From Lysinibacillus capsici (GTDB taxonomy: Bacteria; Bacillota; Bacilli; Bacillales_A; Planococcaceae), in the NCBI RefSeq assembly GCF_003367505.1, contig NZ_PXXX01000004.1:62001-126000 (forward strand): DNA of 64,000 nt. The letters are read 5' to 3'. Numbering within the stretch: the first letter of the stretch is position 1; each line of letters opens with the position of its first letter. This document shows positions 43,737 to 52,194 of the stretch, in pieces. Below the pieces are notes generated by a model. That model was given only the letters and a program-made list of their open reading frames with translations, was not told where the DNA came from and did not search any database. The position numbers were made by a program, and so were the translations under genes.

Positions 43737-44617
43737 GCCTTTTTCGCCACCTTCATGAAAATTTCTTCCAAAGATGCTGTCTGTCGCTCTACCTTTCTAA
43801 TTGTATAAGGACATTCACTTAACCGTTGAAACAACATTTTCATCGTCGGCTCTTCATTCACGATCTCAATATACACATTACAACCTATTACATGATTAGA
43901 GGAATTTGCAAAAAGCTTAGCCTCTTCTTCACTGCCAAATTCAATGACATAATTTTGCTCATCAAAACATTGCCGTACTTCACGTAATGTTCCCTGCTCT
44001 ACTAGTTTTCCATTTTGCAAGAATAATAGTTGATCTGTCATTTCTTCAGCATCATTTAAAATATGCGTTGAGTATAAAATAGTCGTCTCTTGCTGTAGTC
44101 CTTTTAATAAATCAAGTACTTCTCTACGGCCAACTGGATCTAATGCTGAAACAGGTTCGTCTAATAGCAGTAATTTAGGCTTATGCACTATTGCTTGGGA
44201 AATACCTAGTCGCTGCTTCATTCCACCTGAAAAAGAGGCTATTTTTTTATGTTGGACGTCCCCTAACCCTACAAATTCTAAGGTTTTTTGTGCTTCTAAT
44301 TTAGCCTTTTTGGCTGCTACACCATTCAATTTTGCAGCCATTTCTGTAAACTCTAACGCAGTTAACCAAGGATGAAATTGTGGATATTGGGGTAAAAAAC
44401 CTATATTCGAACGTAAATCATTACCTAGCATCTTTACATTTCCAGCAGTCGGTCTTAAAAGCCCCGTTAACATAGATAAAGTGGTTGTCTTGCCAGCTCC
44501 ATTTGGACCAATTAAAGCCGTAGAAGTTTTTTCCTCTAAGTTAAAATGAATAGCATCTACAACTTTGTGCTCTGCAAATTGCTTGGTCAAACCTATAACT
44601 TGAAGTAAAGTTGTCAT
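43733..44617 (-). CDS. ABC transporter ATPase (YxlF-like)
   Basis: A 294-residue ATPase with Walker A GPNGAGKTTTLSML, Q-loop FLPQYPQFHPW, signature SGGMKQRLG, Walker B LLLLDEPVSALDPVGR and STHILNDAEE. It has a C-terminal extension of about 80 residues, as in YxlF and BcrA. It overlaps both neighbours by four bases, so expression is coupled. Confidence 0.93.
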   Translation of the reverse strand: MTTLLQVIGLTKQFAEHKVVDAIHFNLEEKTSTALIGPNGAGKTTTLSMLTGLLRPTAGNVKMLGNDLRSNIGFLPQYPQFHPWLTALEFTEMAAKLNGVAAKKAKLEAQKTLEFVGLGDVQHKKIASFSGGMKQRLGISQAIVHKPKLLLLDEPVSALDPVGRREVLDLLKGLQQETTILYSTHILNDAEEMTDQLLFLQNGKLVEQGTLREVRQCFDEQNYVIEFGSEEEAKLFANSSNHVIGCNVYIEIVNEEPTMKMLFQRLSECPYTIRKVERQTASLEEIFMKVAKKA

Positions 44618-44817
44618 GACTGCTTTCTCCCCACTATAAAGTACGCAATTGATCCAAATAGATTAGCAAAAAGAATAATAAACACCCAAAGAATTTTAGG
44701 GCCGTTTGTTGCATGAATTTTTCGTAAATCAATAAGTGCTACAATCATCAAAATAATTTGAACGATGATGAGCGGTGCTATTACTGCCCATGGAACTTTT
44801 GCTAATTCCTCCATCAT
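44614..44817 (-). CDS. PLD nuclease N-terminal-type membrane protein (YxlE-like)
   Basis: A 67-residue protein with two membrane helices of the PLDc_N type (IVQIILMIVALIDL, then KILWVFIILFANLFGSIAYF). In B. subtilis, YxlE with YxlC and YxlD restrains sigma-Y. Here neither a sigma factor nor YxlC/YxlD is next to it. ATG 44817 follows GAGGTGA. Confidence 0.85.
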   Translation of the reverse strand: MMEELAKVPWAVIAPLIIVQIILMIVALIDLRKIHATNGPKILWVFIILFANLFGSIAYFIVGRKQS

Positions 44818-44904
44818 ACAGATCACCTCATTATTTGTTATACATTAACTATAACAACTTTGTTCTAATATGTATAGAACAAAGTATCTCTTACATCATA
44901 AAAA

Positions 44905-44930
44905 AAGATGTACCTTAATTAGTACATCTT
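44905..44930 (-). terminator. Terminator after the phosphatase gene
   Basis: AAGATGTAC pairs with GTACATCTT; on the minus strand the hairpin is followed by a T-run (TTTTTATG). It lies just past the phosphatase stop codon. Confidence 0.82.
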
Positions 44931-44935
44931 CTCAA

Positions 44936-45367
44936 TTATTTATAAAGTTTTTGCAGCGCGTCTTCCATTTTAGGGCGTATCGTCACCAATGGACGAGCTT
45001 TTTTGACAGCTGCCTGTGCTGCTTCTAATGAATCAGCCATTCCCAACTCCATTAATATAGCAGTAGCTGCAACACCTGCACGTCCACCACCACTTCCACA
45101 GTGAACATATACTTTTTGCCCTGTCTCAAAGGCTATAGCAACTTCTTGCGCGACTTGTTGAATGGATGATGCTACCTCACTATCTTCATCTGCTATAGGC
45201 ATATGTTTATAAGAATAAGGAACTGTCTCCTGGTCTTGAGGGGATAGCCCTTGAACACGAACATCTATCACAACATCAACGGATTCTTGTGTAAATGCAG
45301 CCTCTGCATCTTTTGCACCGCCAAAGAACAGTTGATCCTTTACTAAAACATCGTAGTCTTTCCCCAT
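44936..45367 (-). CDS. Dual-specificity/tyrosine phosphatase-like protein
   Basis: A 143-residue protein with the phosphatase loop HCGSGGGR (the C-x5-R motif) near residue 90, and an upstream acidic segment (MPIADED) that could supply the general acid. It is of the small cysteine-phosphatase type also found in BLH/DUF442 proteins. The ATG at 45367 is preferred to an earlier GTG that lies too near the GAGG site. It is 20 bases from the PfkB kinase gene and likely co-transcribed with it. The substrate is unknown. Confidence 0.8.
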   Translation of the reverse strand: MGKDYDVLVKDQLFFGGAKDAEAAFTQESVDVVIDVRVQGLSPQDQETVPYSYKHMPIADEDSEVASSIQQVAQEVAIAFETGQKVYVHCGSGGGRAGVAATAILMELGMADSLEAAQAAVKKARPLVTIRPKMEDALQKLYK

Positions 45368-45387
45368 ATTCTCCACGCCTCACATGT

Positions 45388-46335
45388 TTATTTTAGTAAA
45401 TGCTTAATATCCTCATAATATGGTAGAGCCGTTAAAGCACCTGCTTTTGTTGCGGCAAACGCTCCTAATTTGTTGCCAAAGCTTGTACAACGCACTAGTT
45501 CTTCTTTTGTTGTAGGTAAACCATTGTAATGGACATCACGTAGGACACCTGCCATAAATGCATCTCCCGCACCTGTTGTATCCACAGGCACTACTTTCTC
45601 AGTCGGTACATGTATAACTTCACCATTAAGGACTGCATAAGTCCCGTTTTCTCCTACGGTAATTAAAATAATAGGCACTAAATAGCTATTTAATTGCTCG
45701 ATACCTTCTTCTAAGCTACTTGTCTCTGTCAGGAAGAATAGCTCATCATCCGTCACCTTTAAAATATCGACATCCTCAAAAAATGATGTAATCGTATCTC
45801 GACAAATTTCTTCACTGCTCCAACGTAAAGGACGAATATTTGCATCCATTGCAATAATCGCACCCTTGTCCTTAGCCATTTCTACTGCAGCTCGTGTTGT
45901 AGCAAGAGCTGTTGGATGGAACATTGTGCCTGAACACACCGTTAAAGCAGAGGCATGCTTAAAAGCTGCTTCATTTAGCTGTGATGGTTCAACTTGTAAA
46001 TCAGGTGTTTCATCAACATAATCCTTAAAAATTCGCTCACATGCTTCTGTTAGATGCACATATACACCACTTACTCGTTTTGCTGGATCAAATACGGCAT
46101 AATCCAGTTTCACACCCTCTTGGGCAAGCCCATCTCGCACAAATTGCGAGCCCTCGTCATCCCCCGTAATTGTAATTAATGCGGAAGGCGCACCAATGCG
46201 GCTAATACCCGCTGCAACATTGACCGTTGCGCCACCCATATATTTAGTAAATGATGTGTTTGTTACATCATCAGCAATATAGTCAATAAAAGCATCTCCA
46301 TAGACTAATATAAAATCCTTCTCTTGCTTTGTCAT
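45388..46335 (-). CDS. PfkB-family carbohydrate kinase (fructokinase-like)
   Basis: A 315-residue ribokinase-fold kinase. Signature 1 is seen in YMGGATVNVAAGISRIG, and the catalytic signature 2 in DTTGAGDAFMAGVL, with the Asp as base. A fructokinase is likely but fructose is not proven. AGGAGG precedes the ATG by six bases. It forms a pair with the small phosphatase. Confidence 0.88.
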   Translation of the reverse strand: MTKQEKDFILVYGDAFIDYIADDVTNTSFTKYMGGATVNVAAGISRIGAPSALITITGDDEGSQFVRDGLAQEGVKLDYAVFDPAKRVSGVYVHLTEACERIFKDYVDETPDLQVEPSQLNEAAFKHASALTVCSGTMFHPTALATTRAAVEMAKDKGAIIAMDANIRPLRWSSEEICRDTITSFFEDVDILKVTDDELFFLTETSSLEEGIEQLNSYLVPIILITVGENGTYAVLNGEVIHVPTEKVVPVDTTGAGDAFMAGVLRDVHYNGLPTTKEELVRCTSFGNKLGAFAATKAGALTALPYYEDIKHLLK

Positions 46336-46491
46336 GATAGTCCTCCTGAAAGTCTAGTCATTATAGATTAACACGAAAATTGTCATTCTATAAAGGTTTT
46401 TACTTTTGGGATTTCTTTATGAGCGGATGGATAACTTGAGTCATCCCCTATCTTTGTTATACTTGCCTATAGAAAGGTAGGGATTATCAAA

Positions 46492-47055
46492 ATGAGTATT
46501 ACAATTCGACAAGCGCAACCACAAGATGCCCATGCCGTTGTGCCTTTAATTATCGACGCCATTGGCGATATTGCTAATCGCTTAACTGGTGAGCAATCAA
46601 CGGAGGCTGTTATACAAGAGCTGACTGTTCTTTTTCACCAAGAAGACAATCGACATTCTTATTTAAATACTTTTGTCGCTACTGAAAATGAACAGATTTT
46701 GGGGATTCTCGTTTATTATCACGGCGAACAAGCCGTTCACATGGACGCTAACCTTGTTAAATGGCTTGAAGCAAAAAATGCGCCATCCATTGTTATTGAC
46801 CAAGAAGCCCATGAAGATGAGGCTTACATTGATACAGTTTGTGTTGCACCAGCTGCACGTGGTAAAGGAATCGGAACATTGCTATTACAATTTGCTGAAG
46901 AGCTGACAAAGCAGCGTGGCTATACAAAATTATCATTAAATGTTGAAACCCAAAAAGAAGAAGCTCGCCGTCTTTATGAACGACTAGGATTTGTTATTAC
47001 GGAGCCTTGGTCAATTATTGATGAGCCTTTTCACCATATGGTTAAACAGTTTTAG
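46492..47055 (+). CDS. GNAT-family N-acetyltransferase
   Basis: A 187-residue acetyltransferase with VCVAPAARGKGIGTLLL, the acetyl-CoA loop, and ARRLYERLGFV at the C-terminus. Substrate unknown. It is followed 18 bases later by an EamA transporter, so the pair may be one unit. Confidence 0.9.
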   Translation: MSITIRQAQPQDAHAVVPLIIDAIGDIANRLTGEQSTEAVIQELTVLFHQEDNRHSYLNTFVATENEQILGILVYYHGEQAVHMDANLVKWLEAKNAPSIVIDQEAHEDEAYIDTVCVAPAARGKGIGTLLLQFAEELTKQRGYTKLSLNVETQKEEARRLYERLGFVITEPWSIIDEPFHHMVKQF

Positions 47056-47073
47056 GAAGTGAATAACTAATAT

Positions 47074-47988
47074 ATGAAAAACAATTTGATTTACCCTCTT
47101 TTGATTGTTATTGCATCTAGTAGTTACGGGATCTTGTCGACTATTGTCAAAGTAGCTATGCAGCATGGCTTTACATCAGCGGAGGCTGTATCAAGCCAAT
47201 ATATTATTGGCTTTTTACTCGTAATATCCATCTTTATTTTTACTGACAGAAAATTACCAAGACCATCCAAGAAGGGCTTACTTATTTTAATATGCGCGGG
47301 AATTTTTACAGGGACAACAGGTATCGTGTACGGAGAATCTTTAAAGTATCTTCCTGCTTCTCTTGCAGTAGTCATGTTATTCCAATTTACATGGATTGGT
47401 CTACTGATTGATTGTGCCCTCCATAAAAGATTACCAAGTAGACCTGAAGTAATTTCAATCGTTATCTTATTTATAGGAACGATTCTAGCTGCAGGTGTAT
47501 TAAATGTAGATTTAAGTGACATTCCTATTCAAGGATGGCTATTCGGTTTTACAGCAGCCTTTACTTTTGCATGTTTTATTCAATTTAATTCTCGACCCGT
47601 CGAGGGCGTGACTACCACATCAAGGGTATTAATCGTTTCCTCTGTAGCCCTTATTTTGATCAGTATTTTCCTAAGCCCCGAGGTTATTTGGAACGGTAAA
47701 CTATTCATGCAAGGCCTGTGGAAATACGGACTAGCACTAGGTCTTTTCGGTATCATTTTACCGATTTATCTATTTTCAATTGCTATCCCTAAAATCGGTG
47801 GTGCGCTTGCTTCTATTTTAAGTGCCATTGAATTACCAGTGGCTGTTACTGTTTCCGTTATTGTTTTGCATGAACCTTTAACTGCTGTACAAATTATCGG
47901 GATTGTACTGGTGATTGCTGGTATGATGCTGCCAACCATTGTTGCACAACGTCAACAAAAGGATAGCTTATTAGAAGTACATTCATAA
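47074..47988 (+). CDS. EamA/DMT-family transporter
   Basis: A 304-residue, ten-helix transporter made of two EamA repeats; the first ends near SLKYLPASLAVVMLFQFTWI, the second near SAIELPVAVTVSVIVLHEPL. Members export amino acids or other metabolites. Only a weak RBS (AGGAAGTGA, rather far) precedes the ATG, so coupling to the GNAT gene is likely. Confidence 0.9.
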   Translation: MKNNLIYPLLIVIASSSYGILSTIVKVAMQHGFTSAEAVSSQYIIGFLLVISIFIFTDRKLPRPSKKGLLILICAGIFTGTTGIVYGESLKYLPASLAVVMLFQFTWIGLLIDCALHKRLPSRPEVISIVILFIGTILAAGVLNVDLSDIPIQGWLFGFTAAFTFACFIQFNSRPVEGVTTTSRVLIVSSVALILISIFLSPEVIWNGKLFMQGLWKYGLALGLFGIILPIYLFSIAIPKIGGALASILSAIELPVAVTVSVIVLHEPLTAVQIIGIVLVIAGMMLPTIVAQRQQKDSLLEVHS

Positions 47989-47994
47989 AACGAC

Positions 47995-48040
47995 AAAAAA
48001 CTCCTTAAAAATGGAATGATTCCTTTTTAAGGAGTTTTTT
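47995..48040 (+). terminator. Strong terminator
   Basis: A 17-bp A/T-flanked stem built on CTCCTTAAAAA and TTTTTAAGGAG, with a T-run after it, ends the GNAT-EamA unit. Confidence 0.9.
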
Positions 48041-48060
48041 TGAACTTTAATGAAATGCCA

Positions 48061-48089
48061 TTGCTTACCATTATGCACTTCGCTATGAT
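48061..48089 (+). promoter_or_regulatory. Promoter of the ABC importer/lyase/kinase operon
   Basis: TTGCTT (48061-48066) and TATGAT (48084-48089) are 17 bases apart. This gives a leader of about 90 bases before the binding-protein gene. Confidence 0.55.
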
Positions 48090-48118
48090 GAATGCAAATG
48101 TAATTTTTTAATAATTCT

Positions 48119-48130
48119 AACATTAATGTT
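48119..48130. promoter_or_regulatory. 12-bp palindrome, possible operator
   Basis: AACATTAATGTT is a perfect palindrome 30 bases downstream of the proposed -10, in the leader of the transport operon. It is not a Fur-type site. It could bind a regulator or be chance in AT-rich DNA. Confidence 0.3.
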
Positions 48131-48187
48131 CCCCTTCGGTATTATACTGCAATATGCAAGTAACTTACTTTAAGAAAGGGGAAGTTG

Positions 48188-49294
48188 ATGAAAAAAGCCT
48201 ATATTCTTGGTTTTTTCCTTATGTTAATGCTTTTCGTTTTAGCTGCTTGTAATGGCAAAGATCAGCAAAATTCTACAAATGATGCAGCAAATAATGACGA
48301 GGCATCGGATGGTAAAAAAACAGAAGTAGCAGCAACGTCGCCTTCAGGCAAGCTAGTAATTTACACTGGACGTGACGAAGAAATGGTGCAAAATGTGATC
48401 GATCAGTTTAATGAAAAATATCCAGACATTGAAGTAGAATTTCTAACGATGGGTGCTCAACAAATTTTAGAACGTCTTCGTGGAGAGAAAGCCAATCCTC
48501 AAGCAGATTTTTGGTGGGGCGGAACCCAATCAGCGCTCATTGTTGGCGCCAATGAAGACTTACTACATGCTTGGCAGCCGAGCTTTATTGACGCTATTGA
48601 TACTACACACAAAGATGTTGAAGGACGATGGTTCGGCGAGATGCTGTTACCAGAAGTAATTATGATTAATAGTGATTTACTAACAAAAGAAACTGGTCCA
48701 CAGGACTGGGATGACTTATTAGATCCTAAATGGAAGGATCAAATTTTAATCAGAGGTGTACTGGCGTCAGGCACAATGCGTACGATTTATTCTTCCATGA
48801 TTGTACGGCAAGATGCAGATTCACCAGATAAAGGCTATGAATGGTTACTACAATTAGATGCCAATACAAAGGAGTACACACAAGACCCTAATGCCTTGTA
48901 TTTAAAGCTAACACGTCAAGAAGGCAGTGTCTCCCTATGGAATCTACAAGATATTTTGTTAAAAAAATATACGACAGATTATCCTTTTGATTATATTTAT
49001 CCTAAAAGTGGAGCACCTATTTTAGTAGACGGTGTAGCAGTTGTAAACAATGCGAAAAACCTAGAAAATGCGAAACTATTTGTAGAGTTTTTATTTGAAA
49101 AAGAGATGGTAACACAATTAGCTAATGATTACTATCAAATTCCTACACGTTCTGATATCGACAAAGCCTCCATGCCAGAATGGTATCAGGAATTAGATTT
49201 AAAAACATTTGATATTGATTGGCAGCTAATGTCTGACAAAGAAGCAGAATGGATGGAATACTGGGATAACAATATTAAAGGGCGCGGTAAATAG
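48188..49294 (+). CDS. ABC transporter substrate-binding lipoprotein (iron/phosphonate type)
   Basis: Extracellular solute-binding family 1 protein of the AfuA/FbpA/2-aminoethylphosphonate group, 368 residues. The lipobox LAAC is at about 20, then a Asn/Asp-rich linker and LVIYTGRDEEMVQ, ADFWWGGTQSAL, and VVNNAKNLENAKLFVEFL. The paired tyrosines of classical Fe-binding members are not obvious (YY appears in ANDYYQIP near the end). ATG 48188 follows AAAGGGGAA; the frame opens at TTG 48185. It starts a five-gene operon, and a hairpin follows it. Confidence 0.88.
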   Translation: MKKAYILGFFLMLMLFVLAACNGKDQQNSTNDAANNDEASDGKKTEVAATSPSGKLVIYTGRDEEMVQNVIDQFNEKYPDIEVEFLTMGAQQILERLRGEKANPQADFWWGGTQSALIVGANEDLLHAWQPSFIDAIDTTHKDVEGRWFGEMLLPEVIMINSDLLTKETGPQDWDDLLDPKWKDQILIRGVLASGTMRTIYSSMIVRQDADSPDKGYEWLLQLDANTKEYTQDPNALYLKLTRQEGSVSLWNLQDILLKKYTTDYPFDYIYPKSGAPILVDGVAVVNNAKNLENAKLFVEFLFEKEMVTQLANDYYQIPTRSDIDKASMPEWYQELDLKTFDIDWQLMSDKEAEWMEYWDNNIKGRGK

Positions 49295-49301
49295 TAGAAC
49301 G

Positions 49302-49335
49302 GGTAAAAATTCGGCTTATACAGCGAATTTTTACC
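49302..49335 (+). terminator. Attenuator-like hairpin after the binding-protein gene
   Basis: GGTAAAAATTCG pairs perfectly with CGAATTTTTACC across a 10-base loop; the following T-run is short. As at 26.3 kb, it follows the binding-protein gene of an importer and could lower downstream expression or protect the upstream mRNA. Confidence 0.6.
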
Positions 49336-49377
49336 TTCCTGTATCATCTAGATTCTTTGTTAGAGAGGAGCTAATGA

Positions 49378-50448
49378 TTGAGAAGTGTCAGAATTGAAAA
49401 TGTCTCGAAGCAATTTGGTCAAGTGTATGGCGTGAAAGACTTAAATCTTGAAATAAAAGCTGGTGAATTTTTTACCTTTCTCGGTCCTAGCGGCTGTGGC
49501 AAAACAACCACTTTAAGGATGCTTGCAGGCTTTTATTACCCTACTAAAGGCAAAATTCTTTTTGATGAGCGAGATGTCACTCGACTTCAGCCCAATAAGC
49601 GCAATATCGGCATGGTATTTCAAAATTATGCCCTTTTCCCCCATATGACAGTTGATGAGAATATTGCATTTGGTTTACAAGTTCGAAAATTTTCAAAAGC
49701 TGAGATTCAGCACAAGGTTGATCGAATTAGAGGCCAAGTGCATCTTGCTGCTTACGGCAACAGAAAAATAAATGAGCTATCTGGTGGACAGCAGCAACGT
49801 GTTGCTTTAGCTAGAGCACTCGTGATAGAGCCAGATATTTTATTGCTTGATGAACCTCTATCCAATCTAGATGCAAAATTGCGTGAGGAAACACGTATTG
49901 AAATCAAACGAATCCAATCTGAGCTTGGAGTCACAACGATATACGTTACTCACGATCAAATGGAGGCCATGTCTATGTCGGATCGAATTATGGTCATGGA
50001 AAATGGCTATATCAAACAAATTGGTACTCCTCAGGAAATTTATCATCAACCCAAGGATCGTTTTGTGGCAAATTTTATTGGTGAAACTAATTTAATTGAA
50101 TGCTCAATCCAAGCTATTGATGGGGAAAATGTACAAGTACGAACAGTGAATGGACATAATTTAACTGGGCGAAAGCAACAAAGCTCTCCCTCTTTAACGC
50201 ATATGATTGGAGACAAAGTATTTATTTCTATTCGTCCAGAATCGATTCAACTTGGAACTGGTGAAAACACATTAACAGGAAAAATTACATTTGTTGAATT
50301 CACAGGCATTAGCGTTAATTATATTGTAGATTTTACTGCGTTCTCACTTAAAGTAATGCTTATTAATTCTTATGACCAAATCAAAAAGATCGGTGAAGAT
50401 ATTACAATCCATATGGCACAAGATTCACTATACTTTTTAGGGGAATAG
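49378..50448 (+). CDS. ABC transporter ATPase (FbpC/PotA type)
   Basis: A 356-residue ATPase with Walker A GPSGCGKTTTLRML, signature LSGGQQQR, Walker B ILLLDEPLSNLDAKLR, VTHDQMEAM, and a C-terminal TOBE-type regulatory domain (ISIRPESIQLG). TTG at 49378 is chosen because AGAGGAG is seven bases upstream; an ATG four bases earlier is out of frame. Confidence 0.93.
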   Translation: MRSVRIENVSKQFGQVYGVKDLNLEIKAGEFFTFLGPSGCGKTTTLRMLAGFYYPTKGKILFDERDVTRLQPNKRNIGMVFQNYALFPHMTVDENIAFGLQVRKFSKAEIQHKVDRIRGQVHLAAYGNRKINELSGGQQQRVALARALVIEPDILLLDEPLSNLDAKLREETRIEIKRIQSELGVTTIYVTHDQMEAMSMSDRIMVMENGYIKQIGTPQEIYHQPKDRFVANFIGETNLIECSIQAIDGENVQVRTVNGHNLTGRKQQSSPSLTHMIGDKVFISIRPESIQLGTGENTLTGKITFVEFTGISVNYIVDFTAFSLKVMLINSYDQIKKIGEDITIHMAQDSLYFLGE

Positions 50449-50460
50449 GAGGAAGCCAAT

Positions 50461-52167
50461 ATGGAGAAACAGTCTGAAAGTACGTGGACGCGAATTTTTC
50501 ATGCTAATTGGTTTGTCTATGTTTTAATATCGCCATTATTTTTAGTGTTATTCGCCTATGTGGTTTACCCCTTCTATCAAACTTTCATCCAAAGCTTTGC
50601 TGGCGATGAAGCATTCTTGCACTATAAGAAATTTTTTGATATAGCTAGTCCAGCAAATTTAGAGGCCTTGTGGACCAGTATTTATATTTCATTTATCAGT
50701 GTTATTTGCTGTGCACTTGTTGGGGTAACAATGGCCTTTTTACTAGAACGCTATAATTTCCCTGGGAGACGGATATTGTCTGTTTTAGTTTTGGTTCCAA
50801 TGGCACTTCCTCCTCTAGTAGGTGTTTTATCCTTTTCATTTTTATATGGTGATAGCGGGATTTTCCCACGAATTTTTCAGCATCTATTTGGGTTGGATCA
50901 CGTTCCTTTTGCCTTGAAGGGAATATGGGGCGTCATCGTTGTTCATACATTCACAATGTATACGTACTTCTATTTGACTGCCTCTGCTGCTATTAAGGGG
51001 CTTGATCCTGCTCTTGAAGAGGCAGCTACTAGTCTGGGTGCAGGGCGTATTCGCGTATGGACAAAGGTTATTTTACCAATGCTCACACCTTCTATTGTTG
51101 CCTCATCCTTATTGGTGTTTATGATTTCTATGGCTTCTTATACTGCACCTTTGATGTTTGGTGTAGAGCGTACTATGACGATGCAAATTTATTTATCACG
51201 TACAAATGGTAATCTTGAGATGGCTGCGACACAGTCGATGATATTATCTTTTGTATCTATCACTTTTTTAATCATTATGCGCTGGTATCAAAATCGCAGA
51301 AATTATCAAAATCTAAGTAAGGGAATTAGTGTTCATCGTTCAGAGGTATCCTCAAAAAAGGTAAAAATTATCGCAACAATCGCTTCTTTTGTTGGCACAT
51401 TAATATTGATACTGCCTATTTTAGTGTTGATATTGATCTCTTTTTCTGTGGATGGCGCTTGGAAAACGCAAATTCTCCCGACCGACTATACAATTGATCA
51501 TTATATTGCCCTTTTTACCGATGAGCGCACATGGCGACCTATTTGGAACTCCATTCAAATGGGTGTCATTGCAACACTGGGCAATATTATCTTTGGTGTC
51601 GCGGCTGCTTATGCTATGGTGCGCTTAAATTTTAAAGGGAAAACCTTGCTCGATATTTTGATAATGGTACCTTGGGCTTTGCCAGGAACAGTTGTTGCTG
51701 TTAATTTAATTGCTGCTTTTAGTACAGAAAGTATCTTTAGTTTTAATCAAGTATTGATCGGGACATTTTGGATTTTGCCATTAGCCTACTTTATTCGACA
51801 TTTACCACTTGTTTTTCGATCAACATCCGCCTCTCTTGTACAGCTAGATCAATCGATTGAAGAGGCATCACGTGGCTTAGGAGCCAACTGGTGGTATACA
51901 TTTAGACGTATTGTCGTGCCTTTAACATTCACCGGGATTTTAGCAGGGACACTCTTAGCCCTCGTGCAAAGCTTTGGTGAATTCGTTGCATCCATTCTAA
52001 TTTACAGTACATCCACTATTCCATTGTCTGTAGCGATATTCCAAAAATTATATGCATTTAAATTTGGGACCGCCTGTGCTTATGGTGTCTTACAAATTTG
52101 TTTAATTTTAGTTGTCCTTATTATTTCTGAAAAACTATCAAAAGGCAGTGCTGGTACAGCCATTTAG
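50461..52167 (+). CDS. Fused ABC permease, two modules (FbpB/ThiP type)
   Basis: A 568-residue permease with two copies of the inner-membrane domain. Docking loops are found in each half: EEAATSLGAGRIRVWTKVIL (about 195) and EEASRGLGANWWYTFRRIVV (about 470). This fused form is usual for iron(III), thiamine and some phosphonate importers. It lies 12 bases after the ATPase gene. Confidence 0.93.
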   Translation: MEKQSESTWTRIFHANWFVYVLISPLFLVLFAYVVYPFYQTFIQSFAGDEAFLHYKKFFDIASPANLEALWTSIYISFISVICCALVGVTMAFLLERYNFPGRRILSVLVLVPMALPPLVGVLSFSFLYGDSGIFPRIFQHLFGLDHVPFALKGIWGVIVVHTFTMYTYFYLTASAAIKGLDPALEEAATSLGAGRIRVWTKVILPMLTPSIVASSLLVFMISMASYTAPLMFGVERTMTMQIYLSRTNGNLEMAATQSMILSFVSITFLIIMRWYQNRRNYQNLSKGISVHRSEVSSKKVKIIATIASFVGTLILILPILVLILISFSVDGAWKTQILPTDYTIDHYIALFTDERTWRPIWNSIQMGVIATLGNIIFGVAAAYAMVRLNFKGKTLLDILIMVPWALPGTVVAVNLIAAFSTESIFSFNQVLIGTFWILPLAYFIRHLPLVFRSTSASLVQLDQSIEEASRGLGANWWYTFRRIVVPLTFTGILAGTLLALVQSFGEFVASILIYSTSTIPLSVAIFQKLYAFKFGTACAYGVLQICLILVVLIISEKLSKGSAGTAI

Positions 52168-52194
52168 CTGCCAATCTATTAGGGGGCCATGACA

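Noticed and set aside
48119..48130. Fur box for the iron/phosphonate-type importer
   Set aside because: AACATTAATGTT lacks the TGATAAT half-site, so it is listed only as an unassigned palindrome.
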